Notes: generated from the sequence alone by a model not told the origin. A stretch of 64,000 nt of DNA from Sphingomonas aerophila (GCF_014199305.1 NZ_JACIJK010000001.1:62001-126000); one strand, 5' to 3'; positions 45,994 through 56,090 are shown, counted from the stretch's first letter. Numbers and translations are program-made.

Positions 45994-46851
45994 TCAGTCG
46001 TTTGCAGCGGGCGACGAACCAGCAACGGCAGCGCCGCTGCCGGCCGATAGCGTCGTGGTCGCCCCAGACGCCGCCGCACCTGACAGGCGCGCCGCGATCG
46101 AGGCGGCATCGACACGGACGTCCTTGATCGGCCGCGCACCCGAGCCGAGTGGCGGCACTGCCGATCCGTTGAGCGTCACCTGAAGCTTGTCGGGGCGGCC
46201 AACATTGATCTTGGGCTCACGCGCACCCGCGGGAACGTCAAAGCGGTCACCCTGCTTCATGGTGCCCTGGTACAGCGTCTTGTTCTCGGCGTCATAGACC
46301 CGCAACCAGACCTCGTCGGTGGCGGCCAGCGTCACTTGTCCACCGGTCGGAACGGCGGGACTGGCCGCTGGCACCGGTGCCGATGCGACTGGGCCAGCCG
46401 GTGCTGGCGTATCGGCGCGGCCAGGCTCGCCACTGCGGGTCCAGCCGCTCCCGAACCACAACAAGGCGAAAACCAGAACAGCAAGCGCCGCGCCGATGCC
46501 CAGGATCGCCACACCGCGGCTCGGCACCCGCGCCGGGTCCGCGACTTCATAGGGCGTGTAATCGGTCTGACGCCGGCCAAGCGAGGCGACTTCCGTTCGG
46601 ATGCGGCTGCCAACGGCGACCTCGTCCGCGCCAACTGCCCGCGCGAACGCCTTGGCAAACCCGACCGCATAGGTGGGAGATGGAAGCTGGGCGTAATCGG
46701 ACGCTTCGATCGCCTGCAGGTGGCGCAGCGGCACGCGGGTACGGGCGCCCACCTCGTCCAGCGTCAATCCTCGCGCCTCGCGCGCGGCGCGCAACATTTG
46801 CCCTCCGGTAGCGGGCGTCGGCACTGGGCTGGGGCCGGCGGCGTCGGTCAT
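45994..46851 (-). CDS. RodZ-like HTH and DUF4115 protein
   Basis: 285 residues. An N-terminal XRE-type helix-turn-helix (about 16-75: LRAAREARGLTLDEVGARTRVP) is followed by one membrane helix (about 113-133) and a periplasmic part with the DUF4115 domain (LAATDEVWLRVYDAENKTLYQGTM). This is the RodZ arrangement, a morphogenetic protein that links MreB to the cell wall. The C-terminus is Ala/Ser/Gly-rich. Membership in the family is clear; the shape role is inferred. It lies between ptsP and ybgF. Confidence 0.9.
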   Translation of the reverse strand: MTDAAGPSPVPTPATGGQMLRAAREARGLTLDEVGARTRVPLRHLQAIEASDYAQLPSPTYAVGFAKAFARAVGADEVAVGSRIRTEVASLGRRQTDYTPYEVADPARVPSRGVAILGIGAALAVLVFALLWFGSGWTRSGEPGRADTPAPAGPVASAPVPAASPAVPTGGQVTLAATDEVWLRVYDAENKTLYQGTMKQGDRFDVPAGAREPKINVGRPDKLQVTLNGSAVPPLGSGARPIKDVRVDAASIAARLSGAAASGATTTLSAGSGAAVAGSSPAAND

Positions 46852-46936
46852 CGAGTAAACAACTCCTTGTAGCGTTCACCATGGTCCGCCGCGCCGAGGC
46901 CTGTCAACGCGCTCACCGGTGCGGCTCGTCGCCGTC

Positions 46937-49213
46937 TCAGGCCAGTTCGACGCCCTGTTGCTCGGCCCAGGCAGTCAGAGGCGCGCGCAGATCCCGCGGC
47001 GGTCGCACCAGCAGCTCGTCCATAAAGTCCTTGAGAGCGCCATAGTTCAGGCTGCGTACCATGGCCTTGACCGGTCCCACTGCGGCGGGGGTGATCGACA
47101 GCCGGTCGATGCCCAGGCCCATCAGCGCCATGGCCTCCAACGGCCGCCCGCCCATCTCACCACACACGGCCAGGTTCACCCCTGCCTCTCGCGCGGGTCC
47201 GACGATGCGGCGGATAAAGCGCAGGATGGATGGGCTGAGCCAGTCGTAACGCTCGGCGAGCTTGGGATTCGCGCGGTCGGCGGCGAACAGGAATTGGGTG
47301 AGGTCGTTGGTCCCGATCGACAGGAAGTCGAGCTTTGGCAGCAGGAGGTCCAGCTGCTCGGCCAGGGCGGGCACTTCCAGCATCGCGCCATAACGGATCT
47401 CGATCGGCAGTCGCTTGCCCCGCCCCGCCAGAAACGTGCGTTGCGCATCGAACAGCGCGCGGGCCTCGTCGAACTCCCAGGGTTCGCTGACCATCGGGAA
47501 CATGACGTTGAGCGTGCGGCCCGCGGCGGCCTCGATCAGCGCGCGCGCCTGGGCCTTCATCAATCCGTCTCGCTCCAGGGACAGGCGCAGCGCGCGCCAG
47601 CCCATGGCCGGGTTTTCTTCATCGGCGCCGTCATGCTGAAGATAGGGCAGTGCCTTGTCGCCGCCGATGTCCACCGTGCGAAAGATCACCGGCCGCTCAC
47701 CCGCTGCTTCCAGCACCTCGCGGTACAGGCGCTGCTGGCGCTCTCGCTGCGGCAACGTCGCCGACACCAGGAACTGGAACTCGGTGCGAAACAGGCCGAT
47801 CCCGTCCGCCCCCGTCAGGTCGAGCGCGGCGACATCGTCCCGCAAGCCCGCATTGACCATCAGCGTCAGCCGATGGCCGTCGCGGGTTTCGGGCGGCAGG
47901 TCGCGCAGGGCGGCGAACGCCGCTCGCCGCTTTTGCCGAAGCGCCAGCCGCGCCTCGAACGCTTCCTCCATGCCCGTTGACGGCCGCACGAACACGTTGC
48001 CCTCTCCGACATCGAGCAGCAGCAGGTCGCCTTCGACGATCAGCCGCTTCACGTCGCGCACCCGGCCCAGCACCGGCACACCCATGGCGCGCGCAACAAT
48101 GGTGACGTGCGCGGTCAGCGACCCTTCCTCCAGGATCACCCCCTTCAGCCGCCGCCGGTCATATTCCAGCAACTCGGCCGGACCCAGGTTGCGCGCGATC
48201 AGGATCGTGTCCTGGCGAAGCCCCAATTGCGCCGCGGTTCCCATCTGCCCCGACACGATGCGCAGCAGCCGGTTGGACAGGTCCTCCAGGTCGTGCATGC
48301 GGTCGGCCAGCAGGGGGTCGGAGATCTGGCGCATCCGCTGGCGGGTGCGCTGCTGCACACGCTCGATCGCAGCCTCCGCGGTCAGTCCTGAATCGATCGC
48401 CTCGTTGATGCGCCTGGCCCACCCCTCGTCATAGGCGAACATCTTATAGGTCTCGATGACCTCGACATGCTCGCCTGCGACGCCAAACTCTGCTTCGCGC
48501 GCCATGCGGTCGATCTGTTCGCGCATCTTGTCGAAGGCAGCGTAGACCCGGTGACGTTCGGCGTCCGTGTCCTCGGCGACCGTATGCTCGATGGTGACGC
48601 GTGGCTGGTGGAATACGGCAAAGCCAGCTGCCATCCCGTCGACCAGCTTCTGCCCCGCGATCCTGACGGCAGCGGTGGACGCCGCCGGGCGCGTGGTGCC
48701 GGGGCCGCCCTCGTCGATCAGGCCGGCGTTCGCGATCAGCTCCGACAGGACCATCGCAACGGTCTGCAGCGCTTCTATTTCGACATCGGCATAACGGCGC
48801 GGCTCGGAATGCTGGACCGCCAGCACGCCCACCGCCCGTTCGCGCCGGATGATCGGCACGCCAGCAAAGCTGTGGAAACGTTCTTCGCCGGTTTCGGGCT
48901 TGTAGGCGAAGTCGGGATGGCTCGCCGCCTCGTCCAGGTTCAGCACTTCGGTGTTCTGGGCGATGGTCCCGACCAACCCCTCTCCCAAGGCCAGCTTGGT
49001 CACGTGCACCGCCGCCTGGTCCAGCCCGCGGGTCGCGAACAACTCCAGCACGCCTTCGCGCAGGAGGTAGATCGAGCACACCTCGCTGGTGATCGCTTCG
49101 CCGATGATCTGGGTTACGCTGTTCAGCTTGGCCTGGGCAGGCGTTCGGCTGGCCATCACATCGTGAAGGCGGGTCAGGATTTCGCGGGCGGAGGCGGCGG
49201 CCGAGGCTGGCAT
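46937..49213 (-). CDS. ptsP: phosphoenolpyruvate-protein phosphotransferase PtsP (nitrogen PTS)
   Basis: 758 residues. An N-terminal GAF domain (about 15-165) precedes the enzyme I domains. The phosphorylated His is His369 in GSLTAHVTIVARAMGVPVL; the PEP site has GIGLFRTEFQFL and the catalytic Cys in NLAVCGEMGG. It is enzyme I of the nitrogen PTS and passes phosphate to NPr and then EIIA-Ntr, which regulates potassium transport, polymer storage and stress. The GAF domain senses small ligands, in E. coli glutamine and 2-oxoglutarate. It is divergent from the antiporter gene. Confidence 0.96.
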   Translation of the reverse strand: MPASAAASAREILTRLHDVMASRTPAQAKLNSVTQIIGEAITSEVCSIYLLREGVLELFATRGLDQAAVHVTKLALGEGLVGTIAQNTEVLNLDEAASHPDFAYKPETGEERFHSFAGVPIIRRERAVGVLAVQHSEPRRYADVEIEALQTVAMVLSELIANAGLIDEGGPGTTRPAASTAAVRIAGQKLVDGMAAGFAVFHQPRVTIEHTVAEDTDAERHRVYAAFDKMREQIDRMAREAEFGVAGEHVEVIETYKMFAYDEGWARRINEAIDSGLTAEAAIERVQQRTRQRMRQISDPLLADRMHDLEDLSNRLLRIVSGQMGTAAQLGLRQDTILIARNLGPAELLEYDRRRLKGVILEEGSLTAHVTIVARAMGVPVLGRVRDVKRLIVEGDLLLLDVGEGNVFVRPSTGMEEAFEARLALRQKRRAAFAALRDLPPETRDGHRLTLMVNAGLRDDVAALDLTGADGIGLFRTEFQFLVSATLPQRERQQRLYREVLEAAGERPVIFRTVDIGGDKALPYLQHDGADEENPAMGWRALRLSLERDGLMKAQARALIEAAAGRTLNVMFPMVSEPWEFDEARALFDAQRTFLAGRGKRLPIEIRYGAMLEVPALAEQLDLLLPKLDFLSIGTNDLTQFLFAADRANPKLAERYDWLSPSILRFIRRIVGPAREAGVNLAVCGEMGGRPLEAMALMGLGIDRLSITPAAVGPVKAMVRSLNYGALKDFMDELLVRPPRDLRAPLTAWAEQQGVELA

Positions 49214-49316
49214 GAACGATGGCTAGCAGGTCGCAAGCGGCGGCGTCACGCAGCAAATCTGCTGGAACGCAAAGCCCGTGACGTGGCCGGCTCCCCGCTG
49301 GTACAGCGGCAACCTG

Positions 49317-50849
49317 ATGACGATGTTCGAAAGCCTGCTGCTGCTGCTGCTCGCAGCCATCGTGCTTCTGCAGGTCGCGCGGCGCGTGGGTCTGCCCTAT
49401 CCTGCGATGCTGGCGCTGGCGGGCGTGGCGTTCGCCTTCGTCCCCGGTGCGCCAACGCTTCGGATCGAGCCCGAAACGGTGCTGGCCCTGTTCATCGCGC
49501 CGGTGTTGCTCGATGCGGCGTATGATTTTCCGCTCGGCGCCGCCAGTCGACTGTGGCGCCCGCTCGCGATCATGGTGCTGGGCGCGGTGCTGGTCACCAC
49601 GGCGGTGGTCGCGACCATCGGCTGGGCCTTTGCAGGGCTGCCGATCGCCGCCGCGATCGTACTCGGCGCGATCGTTGCGCCGCCGGACGCCGCCGCGGCC
49701 ACAGCCGTCGCGGGCACGGTGACGCTGCCGCGCCGCACGGTCGCCGTGCTGAAGGGCGAAAGCCTGTTGAACGACGCCACGGCGCTTCTGCTCTTTTCCG
49801 GTGCGCTGGCGATCCAGACCGCGGACGGGTCCGCCGGGCAGGTCGCCTTGCGCCTGGTACTTGCAGTGCCAGGCGGCCTGCTGCTCGGCGTGGCGAGCGG
49901 CTGGGTGGTCAAGCGGGTCAGCCGGTACGTCGCGGGGACGCTGGGCGGCAACCTGTTCCAGTTCGTCGCCGCGTTCGGCATCTGGCTGATCGCCGAGCAT
50001 CTCGAGTTGTCCGCCGTGCTCGCCGTGGTGGCGAGTGCCGTGGTGATCGCGCGTGGGCAGGATGGCGTCGAGTCACCCCGCATGCGCGTCCACAGCTTTG
50101 CCGTCTGGGCAACGGTGGTGTTCCTCCTCAACGTCCTCGCCTTCATGCTGATGGGCATGCAGGCGCGCGCGATCCTGGGGCGGCTGGACGGGCGGGCCTG
50201 GGACGATCTCGAGCTGGTCGGCCTCGTCATTGCGGGCGTGGTAGCGTCCCGGTTCGCGGTGGTGATGGCCTGGAACTACGCTTCGCGGCACTGGCGGCGG
50301 GTACGTGGCTCGCTGGATGCGCCGACCATCGGGCAGGGCGTCGTTGTCAGTTGGGCAGGGATGCGGGGGCTGCTGTCGCTGGCCACCGCCTTTGCCCTGC
50401 CGGCGAACTTCCCGCAGCGCGACCTGGTGGTGTTGACCGCCTTCGGCGTGGTGCTGGCCACGCTCGTATTTCAGGGCATGACGCTGGCGCCGCTGGTCAG
50501 ACTTTTCAAGCTCGACCGGATGGAGGATCCGCAGGCCGAACTCGCCGAGGCGCGACGGCGGCTGACCGATGCGGCGCTTTCCAAGCTGGACGACCTGCCC
50601 GACGGCGATGGGCTACGCGCGACCTACCAGGCAAAGCGCGCGGCTCACGACGATCCAGAGCGTGCGGCGTGGCTCGATCGGCAGCGCCAGGCGGGACTGG
50701 CCGTGGTGGCCGCGCAGCGAGAGGCGCTCGACGACCTGCGCGAGGACGGGCAGATCGGCTCCGAAACGTTTTTCCAGCTTCAGGAAGAGCTCGACTGGCG
50801 GGCGCTGACCCTATTGCCCGACGAGGAACGCCGGATCGAGGAAGCCTGA
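49317..50849 (+). CDS. cation/proton antiporter (CPA1, NhaP/YjcE-like)
   Basis: 510 residues from the ATG at 49317; a second ATG lies two codons on. About twelve membrane helices are visible, with the ion-site segment GAIVAPPDAAAATAV and LKGESLLNDATALLLF (the ND pair of CPA1 exchangers). A cytoplasmic tail of about 110 charged residues ends the protein. It exchanges Na+ or K+ for protons; the ion is not predictable. A cation transporter beside the nitrogen PTS gene is a suggestive neighbour because EIIA-Ntr controls K+ uptake in other bacteria. Confidence 0.93.
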   Translation: MTMFESLLLLLLAAIVLLQVARRVGLPYPAMLALAGVAFAFVPGAPTLRIEPETVLALFIAPVLLDAAYDFPLGAASRLWRPLAIMVLGAVLVTTAVVATIGWAFAGLPIAAAIVLGAIVAPPDAAAATAVAGTVTLPRRTVAVLKGESLLNDATALLLFSGALAIQTADGSAGQVALRLVLAVPGGLLLGVASGWVVKRVSRYVAGTLGGNLFQFVAAFGIWLIAEHLELSAVLAVVASAVVIARGQDGVESPRMRVHSFAVWATVVFLLNVLAFMLMGMQARAILGRLDGRAWDDLELVGLVIAGVVASRFAVVMAWNYASRHWRRVRGSLDAPTIGQGVVVSWAGMRGLLSLATAFALPANFPQRDLVVLTAFGVVLATLVFQGMTLAPLVRLFKLDRMEDPQAELAEARRRLTDAALSKLDDLPDGDGLRATYQAKRAAHDDPERAAWLDRQRQAGLAVVAAQREALDDLREDGQIGSETFFQLQEELDWRALTLLPDEERRIEEA

Positions 50850-50858
50850 CCGGCCTTC

Positions 50859-51881
50859 TCAGCCGTCGAACAAGCCGTCCTGCGAGCCTGTCGGCGGGCT
50901 CAGGCCCAGGTGCTTCCACCCGCCCGCGTTCAACATGCGCCCACGCGCCGTGCGGGCGACCAGGCCCAGTTGGATCAGATAGGGCTCGATCACTTCCTCG
51001 ATGGTGTCGCGCGGCTCGCTCAGCCCCGCCGCCAGCGTTTCAACGCCCACCGGGCCGCCCCGATACACATCGGCGATCATGTGAAGGTAGCGCCGGTCCA
51101 TCGCGTCGAGGCCCATGCTGTCGACCTCCAGCCGGTTGAGCGCGCGGTCCGCCACTGGCCGGTCGACCACTTCGGACCCGGCAACGTCGGCAAAATCCCG
51201 CACGCGGCGCAGCAGCCGGCCGGCGATACGCGGCGTGCCACGCGATCGGCGCGCGATCTCCTTTGCGCCGTCAGGAGCGATGCCAAGCCCGAGCAGCCCG
51301 GCCGCGCGGGTCACCACGCGCTCCAGTTCGTCGACCGAGTAGAATTGCAACCGGACGGGGATGCCAAAACGATCGCGCAACGGGGTGGTGAGCAGCCCTT
51401 GCCGTGTCGTCGCGCCGACCAGGGTGAAGCGGGGCAGATCAATACGCACCGACCGCGCTGACGGCCCTTCCCCGATCATCAGGTCGAGCGCGCGATCCTC
51501 CATCGCGGGGTAGAGCACCTCCTCGACCGCGGGCTGAAGCCTGTGGATCTCGTCGATGAACAGGACGTCGCCGTCCTCCAGGTTGGTCAGCAGCGCGGCC
51601 AGGTCGCCGGACTTGGCGATCACCGGCCCCGATGTCGCGCGAAAGCCTACCCCCATCTCTCGTGCGATGATCTGGGCGAGAGTCGTCTTGCCGAGCCCCG
51701 GCGGGCCAAAGAACAGCACATGGTCCAGCGCGTCCCCGCGCCCTTTCGCCGCCTCGATGAACACGCGCAGATTCTCGCGGGCGGCCTTTTGCCCGACGAA
51801 ATCGTCCAGGCTCTTGGGGCGAAGCGCCGCGTCGACGTCCTCGGGCCGGCGGGACGGGGTCAGGAGGCGATCGTCAGTCAC
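50859..51881 (-). CDS. ruvB: Holliday junction branch migration helicase RuvB
   Basis: 340 residues from a GTG with a purine-rich GGGGGCGGG upstream. AAA+ motor of the RuvAB complex that drives branch migration. Walker A is [13 protein letters not shown], Walker [11 protein letters not shown], sensor 1 GATTRQG, and the winged-helix C-terminus has [13 protein letters not shown]. It is separated from ruvA by a 2OG oxygenase gene and stops 9 bases before the antiporter stop on the other strand. Confidence 0.98.
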   Translation of the reverse strand: MTDDRLLTPSRRPEDVDAALRPKSLDDFVGQKAARENLRVFIEAAKGRGDALDHVLFFGPPGLGKTTLAQIIAREMGVGFRATSGPVIAKSGDLAALLTNLEDGDVLFIDEIHRLQPAVEEVLYPAMEDRALDLMIGEGPSARSVRIDLPRFTLVGATTRQGLLTTPLRDRFGIPVRLQFYSVDELERVVTRAAGLLGLGIAPDGAKEIARRSRGTPRIAGRLLRRVRDFADVAGSEVVDRPVADRALNRLEVDSMGLDAMDRRYLHMIADVYRGGPVGVETLAAGLSEPRDTIEEVIEPYLIQLGLVARTARGRMLNAGGWKHLGLSPPTGSQDGLFDG

Positions 51882-51937
51882 CCCGCCCCCGTACCCTTGG
51901 GCGGACGGTGCCGTCGAGGGGTAGTGCGGCGATACTG

Positions 51938-52588
51938 CTAGCCGAAGGTCACATTGATCGGCCGGGTCGCCGCTGCATTCCCTTCAAAGGCACTGGCGGC
52001 ATACGGACCTTCGCGGTCGACCCAGTGCAGGAACAGGTGCGCCGACCAGCCATTCGGGTTGGGCGTGGTCCGGCCGTGCCGGTGGTTCACGCCGCGATAC
52101 ACGACCGCATCGCCCGGCTGCATCGCGACCGCGTCGAACGGCTCGTCAAACTGGTCGGTCATCTGCGCCAGCGGCTCCGCCCGGTGCTCGCGCCCGATCT
52201 CCAGGTCCCACGGCACGCCGTCGCTATAGTCCAGCGTCAGGGACAGGCTGTGCTCGCACGCGTGGCGATCACTGTGGACGCGACAAACATCCCCTTCGCG
52301 ATAGATGCGGAAGTAATTGTAGGTCGGCAGCAACGGCCGACCCGTCAGTTGCTCCATCACTGGCGTCAGCCCCCACAACAGCATCAGCATCGGCCGATAA
52401 TGATAGCCGTAGAACTCGATGGCCTCCCGCTTCAGCACGGCCGAAGCCGCGGTCTGGCTACCGAGCGGCGTGCCCGCCGCCTTCATGTCGGCGTCGATCT
52501 GCTGCAGGAAGGCGTTGGCGACCTCCCGCGACAACAGGCCTTCGATCAGCGCGTAACCCTGATCGGCATAGCTACCCTGCACCTTCAT
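51938..52588 (-). CDS. 2OG-Fe(II) oxygenase-like protein between ruvA and ruvB
   Basis: 216 residues from the ATG at 52588 (AGGG eight bases upstream). The probable iron site is H-S-D in [20 protein letters not shown] and a distal His in [11 protein letters not shown]; the jelly-roll strands [27 protein letters not shown] and SAHLFLHWV fit the prolyl-4-hydroxylase-like fold. The Arg of GRT may bind 2-oxoglutarate. The substrate is unknown. It lies 43 bases after ruvA and 56 bases before ruvB in the same direction. Not an AlkB sequence as far as I can tell, so a DNA-repair role is only suggested by location. Confidence 0.78.
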   Translation of the reverse strand: MKVQGSYADQGYALIEGLLSREVANAFLQQIDADMKAAGTPLGSQTAASAVLKREAIEFYGYHYRPMLMLLWGLTPVMEQLTGRPLLPTYNYFRIYREGDVCRVHSDRHACEHSLSLTLDYSDGVPWDLEIGREHRAEPLAQMTDQFDEPFDAVAMQPGDAVVYRGVNHRHGRTTPNPNGWSAHLFLHWVDREGPYAASAFEGNAAATRPINVTFG

Positions 52589-52631
52589 TGCGTCGCCCTG
52601 TCGAAGTCCCCACGCGGGAGTTGGCACGGCC

Positions 52632-53231
52632 TCATTTCGCCGCCTTGCGCAGCGCCAACCGGACCAGCGCGTCGAGCGTGGCGCCAGGGCCGAGATCTTC
52701 TTCCGCCGCGCCTACTGCGCTTGCCGCTTCCGCCGGCCGGAATCCGAGGTTGAGCAGCGCCGACACCGCATCCGCGGCCGCGCCGACCGGCAGCGCCTGA
52801 GCCGCCGCCGCCGGACCCAGCGCGGGGATCGCGCCGACCTTGTCCTTCAGCTCGCGCACGATCCGCTCGGCAAGCTTGGGGCCAACGCCATTGGCGCGGG
52901 CGACATTCGCCTTGTCCTGCGCCGCGACCGCGCGCGACAGCTCGGCAGGCTCCAGCACCGACAGGATGGCGAGGGCCACGCGCGCGCCGACGCCCTGCAC
53001 GCCCGTCAACAGCCGAAACCAGTCGCGCTCTTCAGGCCGCGCAAAGCCGACGAGGCGGATGAAATCCTCGCCCACCAGCGTTTCGGTAAACAGCGTCGCC
53101 GCCTCGCCCGCGCGTGGCAGCGAGGCCAGCGTGCGCGCGGACGCACCCACTAGGTAGCCGACCCCGCCGACGTCGATCACCGCGTGATCGATGCCGGTCG
53201 AGTCTAGCCGGCCCTTCAGATGCGCGATCAT
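52632..53231 (-). CDS. ruvA: Holliday junction DNA helicase subunit RuvA
   Basis: 199 residues; the ATG overlaps the ruvC stop (ATGA). The OB-fold ([20 protein letters not shown]), two helix-hairpin-helix motifs ([16 protein letters not shown] and [19 protein letters not shown]) and the C-terminal RuvB-binding domain ([18 protein letters not shown]) are present. It binds the four-way junction and recruits RuvB. Confidence 0.97.
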   Translation of the reverse strand: MIAHLKGRLDSTGIDHAVIDVGGVGYLVGASARTLASLPRAGEAATLFTETLVGEDFIRLVGFARPEERDWFRLLTGVQGVGARVALAILSVLEPAELSRAVAAQDKANVARANGVGPKLAERIVRELKDKVGAIPALGPAAAAQALPVGAAADAVSALLNLGFRPAEAASAVGAAEEDLGPGATLDALVRLALRKAAK

Positions 53232-53737
53232 GCGCCCACTCCTGCCACGCGCCGGGCCCGGGCATGGGCGCTCGCGAGGTGGTGCGCATGGGTGATCGCC
53301 ACCGCCAGCGCGTCCGCCGCGTCCGGCCCCGCCAGCTTCACGCCGGGCAGAAGGTGCCCGACCATCGCCTGGATCTGTCGCTTTTCCGCGCCGCCGGTGC
53401 CGACCACCGCCTTTTTGACGACACTTGGATGATATTCGCCCACGGTCAGCCCGGCCGTGGACGCGGCGAGCAGCACCACGCCGCGCGCCTGGCCCAGCTT
53501 CAGCGTCGATTGCGGGTTGGTGTTGCCCAGCACCTCTTCAGCCGCGGCCGTGTCTGGCCGCTCGGTGCGAATCACCTCGCCCAGTGCCTCGAACAGGTTC
53601 GACAAGCGGCGCGGCAGCGGCATGGAGGGGTCGGTCTTCACCTGTCCGTTTGCGACATGGCGCAGCCGGTTGCCTTCTGCGGCGATCACCCCCCAGCCCG
53701 TGGTGCCCAGGCCCGGATCGAGGCCCAGGATAATCAG
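53228..53737 (-). CDS. ruvC: Holliday junction resolvase RuvC, probable CTG start
   Basis: 169 residues if read from CTG at 53737, giving MIILGLDPG with the catalytic Asp7 in the same position as in E. coli; Glu67 (AEEVL), Asp139 and Asp142 (GPDAADAL) complete the acidic site. The CTG overlaps the yebC stop as CTGA. The first ATG/GTG/TTG start in frame is a GTG at 53689, which would remove the first 16 residues and the essential Asp7. The endonuclease cuts Holliday junctions. yebC-ruvC-ruvA order is conserved widely. Confidence 0.93.
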   Translation of the reverse strand: MIILGLDPGLGTTGWGVIAAEGNRLRHVANGQVKTDPSMPLPRRLSNLFEALGEVIRTERPDTAAAEEVLGNTNPQSTLKLGQARGVVLLAASTAGLTVGEYHPSVVKKAVVGTGGAEKRQIQAMVGHLLPGVKLAGPDAADALAVAITHAHHLASAHARARRVAGVGA

Positions 53738-54477
53738 CCGAGCTTCTCCATGATCTCGTCCGAGACTTCGTAATTGCCCCAGACCTGCTGAACGTCGTCA
53801 TCGTCGTCCAGCGCGTCGATCAGCTTCAGCAGCGTTGCCGCCTCGCCCTCGCCGACGCTCACCATCGTTTGCGGACGCCAGGCGAGCTTAGCGCCTTCCG
53901 CCTCGCCCAGCACGGGCTCCAGCGCCTTGGCGACTTCGTGCAGGTCGCCCTGCTGGGTCCAGATCTCGTGACCGTCCTCGCCGGACGTCACGTCCTCCGC
54001 GCCGGCCTCCAGCGCCGCCTCGAACACCTTGTCGGCGTCTCCGGCGGTTGCGGGATAGCTGATCAGCCCGACCCGGTCGAAACCATGGCTGACCGCGCCG
54101 GACGCGCCGAGGTTGCCGCCGTTCTTGGACACGATCGTGCGCACGTTGGTCGCGGTGCGATTACGGTTGTCGGTCAGCGCTTCGATGATCAGGGACACGC
54201 CACCGGGACCAAAGCCCTCGTAGCGGATCTCTTCATAGTTTTCCGTGTCGCCCTTGCTCGCCTTGTCGACCGCACGCTGGATATTGTCCTTGGGCATGGA
54301 CTGCGCCTTGGCGGCGTTGATCGCGGCGCGCAGGCGCGGGTTCATGTCGGGATCCGGCATGCCCATCTTGGCCGCCACCGTGATTTCGCGGGAGAGCTTG
54401 GAAAACATGCCCGAGCGCTTTTTATCCTGCGCGCCCTTGCGGTGCATGATGTTCTTGAACTTGGAATGGCCTGCCAC
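53734..54477 (-). CDS. yebC: YebC/PmpR family protein
   Basis: 247 residues from GTG at 54477, which gives the family start [10 protein letters not shown]. Full length for the family. YebC proteins are described as transcription regulators; some newer work shows that relatives help ribosomes translate proline-rich stretches. Motifs are [36 protein letters not shown] and [12 protein letters not shown]. It begins the yebC-ruvC-ruvA-2OG-ruvB run. The stop overlaps the ruvC CTG start. Confidence 0.95.
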   Translation of the reverse strand: MAGHSKFKNIMHRKGAQDKKRSGMFSKLSREITVAAKMGMPDPDMNPRLRAAINAAKAQSMPKDNIQRAVDKASKGDTENYEEIRYEGFGPGGVSLIIEALTDNRNRTATNVRTIVSKNGGNLGASGAVSHGFDRVGLISYPATAGDADKVFEAALEAGAEDVTSGEDGHEIWTQQGDLHEVAKALEPVLGEAEGAKLAWRPQTMVSVGEGEAATLLKLIDALDDDDDVQQVWGNYEVSDEIMEKLG

Positions 54478-54617
54478 GGTGATCTTTGCCTGCGCGAGTT
54501 GCGGGAAAGCGCGGGCTCTATCCCAGCGAACGGGGCGGGGGCAACCGGAACGGGGCCAGCAAGCGATCACAAGCGCTTGCCCGCCCCCCGCCCCATCGGG
54601 CAAGGGTGCCTGCAATC

Positions 54618-56090
54618 ATGACCGTTCGCGTAGACATGGGCTCCGACGAGCGCGGCGCCCCCGTTCTCATCGACCTCGAAGAACTGCTCGCCACCCGGTT
54701 GCTCGTTCAGGGCAATTCGGGGTCGGGCAAGTCGCACCTGTTGCGTCGGCTGCTGGAACGCTCTGCCGGACAGGTGCAGCAGGTGGTGATCGACCCGGAG
54801 GGCGACTTCGTCACCTTGTCGCATTACGGCCATGTCGCCGTTGAGGCAGCCGACTACAGCGAACGCGAGATCGCCCGCGTTGCCGCCCGTTTGCGCGAAC
54901 ACCGCGCCTCCGTCGTCCTGAGTCTTGAAGGGCTGGAGGCGGAAGGGCAGATGCGCTGCGCCGCCGCCTTCCTCCAGGCGATGTTCGATGCACCCCGCGA
55001 ACATTGGTACCCTGCGCTGGTCGTGGTGGACGAGGCGCAATTGTTCGCGCCCAGCGCCGGCGGCGAAGTGGCCGAGGAAGTGCGGCGCGCCTCCTTGTCC
55101 GCGATGACCAACCTGATGTGCCGCGGCCGCAAGCGGGGCCTGGCCGGCGTGATCGCGACCCAGCGCCTTGCGAAGCTTGCCAAGAACGTCGCGGCCGAGG
55201 CCTCCAATTTCCTGATGGGGCGTACCTTTCTCGACATCGACATGGCCCGCGCCGCCGACCTGCTCGGCATGGAGCGACGTCAGGCGGACGCGATTCGCGA
55301 CCTGCCGCGCGGCACCTTCCTGGCGCTCGGGCCTGCCGTGTCGCGCCGGCCGCTGTCCGTGCGCATCGGCACCGTGGAAACGGCCGCTCGTTCGTCCAGC
55401 CCCAAGCTGACGCCATTGCCCACCGCGCCCGCGGGGGACCTGCAGCAACTGCTGTTCGCCGAGCCTGAGCCAGAGCTCGCGCCGACCCTGCCCATGACCT
55501 TCGACTCGCGCCCCCGCCGGGTGCCTGCCGACGAGCTGGAACAGGCGATCGCGCGCCCAGCGCAGCCGACCACCGCCGCCCCGCCTCCGCCAGCCAAGTC
55601 GTCGGAGGAGGAGGCCGCGATCTATTCAGACGCGCTCGCCGCGATCGTCTCGGACGACGAGGCGGAGGGGCGCCCGGCGGCCGTGCTGTTTCAGGATTTC
55701 CAGGTCCGCTGTCGGATGGCGGGGCTGGCACGCCCGGCGCTCGACCTGTCAGGCTTCACCCGGCGCCTGTTCGCCGCACGTGCGGGCGTACTCGATCCCG
55801 ATGCGGAGGATTGGCAGGAGGCGATGGCGCTGGCGGCGACCTTGCCCGATGACATGCTCGGCGCCTTTCTTCTTGTCGCGCGGGCGGCTCGTGACGGGGA
55901 ACCGTGCCCGCCGGACGAGGCGATCGCGCGCGCTTATGGCACCCAGTCGTTGGGCCGCGTCCGTCGGCTGATGAGCTATATCGAGCAACGCGACCTGTTC
56001 GTGACCCGCACCGACCTGTCGGGCAAACGGTCCATTGCCATTCCGCGCCTGGGCTGGTGCACGGCCGCCGCAGACGTCGCGCCCGCCTAG
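54618..56090 (+). CDS. HerA-like / DUF87 ATPase
   Basis: 490 residues from the ATG at 54618. The RecA-like motor has Walker A GNSGSGKS (about 32-39) and Walker B VVVDEAQLF; MCRGRKRGLAGVIATQRLAKL and LMGRTFLDIDMARAADLLGM follow as in HerA/FtsK-type hexameric helicases (DUF87). A Pro/Ala-rich linker (about 255-330) leads to a C-terminal helical region. HerA normally works with the nuclease NurA or with SIR2-like defence partners. None is adjacent here, so its role is unclear. It is divergent from yebC. Confidence 0.85.
   Translation: MTVRVDMGSDERGAPVLIDLEELLATRLLVQGNSGSGKSHLLRRLLERSAGQVQQVVIDPEGDFVTLSHYGHVAVEAADYSEREIARVAARLREHRASVVLSLEGLEAEGQMRCAAAFLQAMFDAPREHWYPALVVVDEAQLFAPSAGGEVAEEVRRASLSAMTNLMCRGRKRGLAGVIATQRLAKLAKNVAAEASNFLMGRTFLDIDMARAADLLGMERRQADAIRDLPRGTFLALGPAVSRRPLSVRIGTVETAARSSSPKLTPLPTAPAGDLQQLLFAEPEPELAPTLPMTFDSRPRRVPADELEQAIARPAQPTTAAPPPPAKSSEEEAAIYSDALAAIVSDDEAEGRPAAVLFQDFQVRCRMAGLARPALDLSGFTRRLFAARAGVLDPDAEDWQEAMALAATLPDDMLGAFLLVARAARDGEPCPPDEAIARAYGTQSLGRVRRLMSYIEQRDLFVTRTDLSGKRSIAIPRLGWCTAAADVAPA

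Noticed and set aside
48444..50000. 518-codon minus-strand open frame over ptsP and the antiporter gene
   Set aside because: It is out of frame with ptsP and antisense to the antiporter; the composition is that of a high-GC shadow frame.
53228..53689. ruvC read from the GTG at 53689
   Set aside because: This start deletes the first nucleotide-binding strand and the catalytic Asp7; the upstream CTG gives the full conserved N-terminus.
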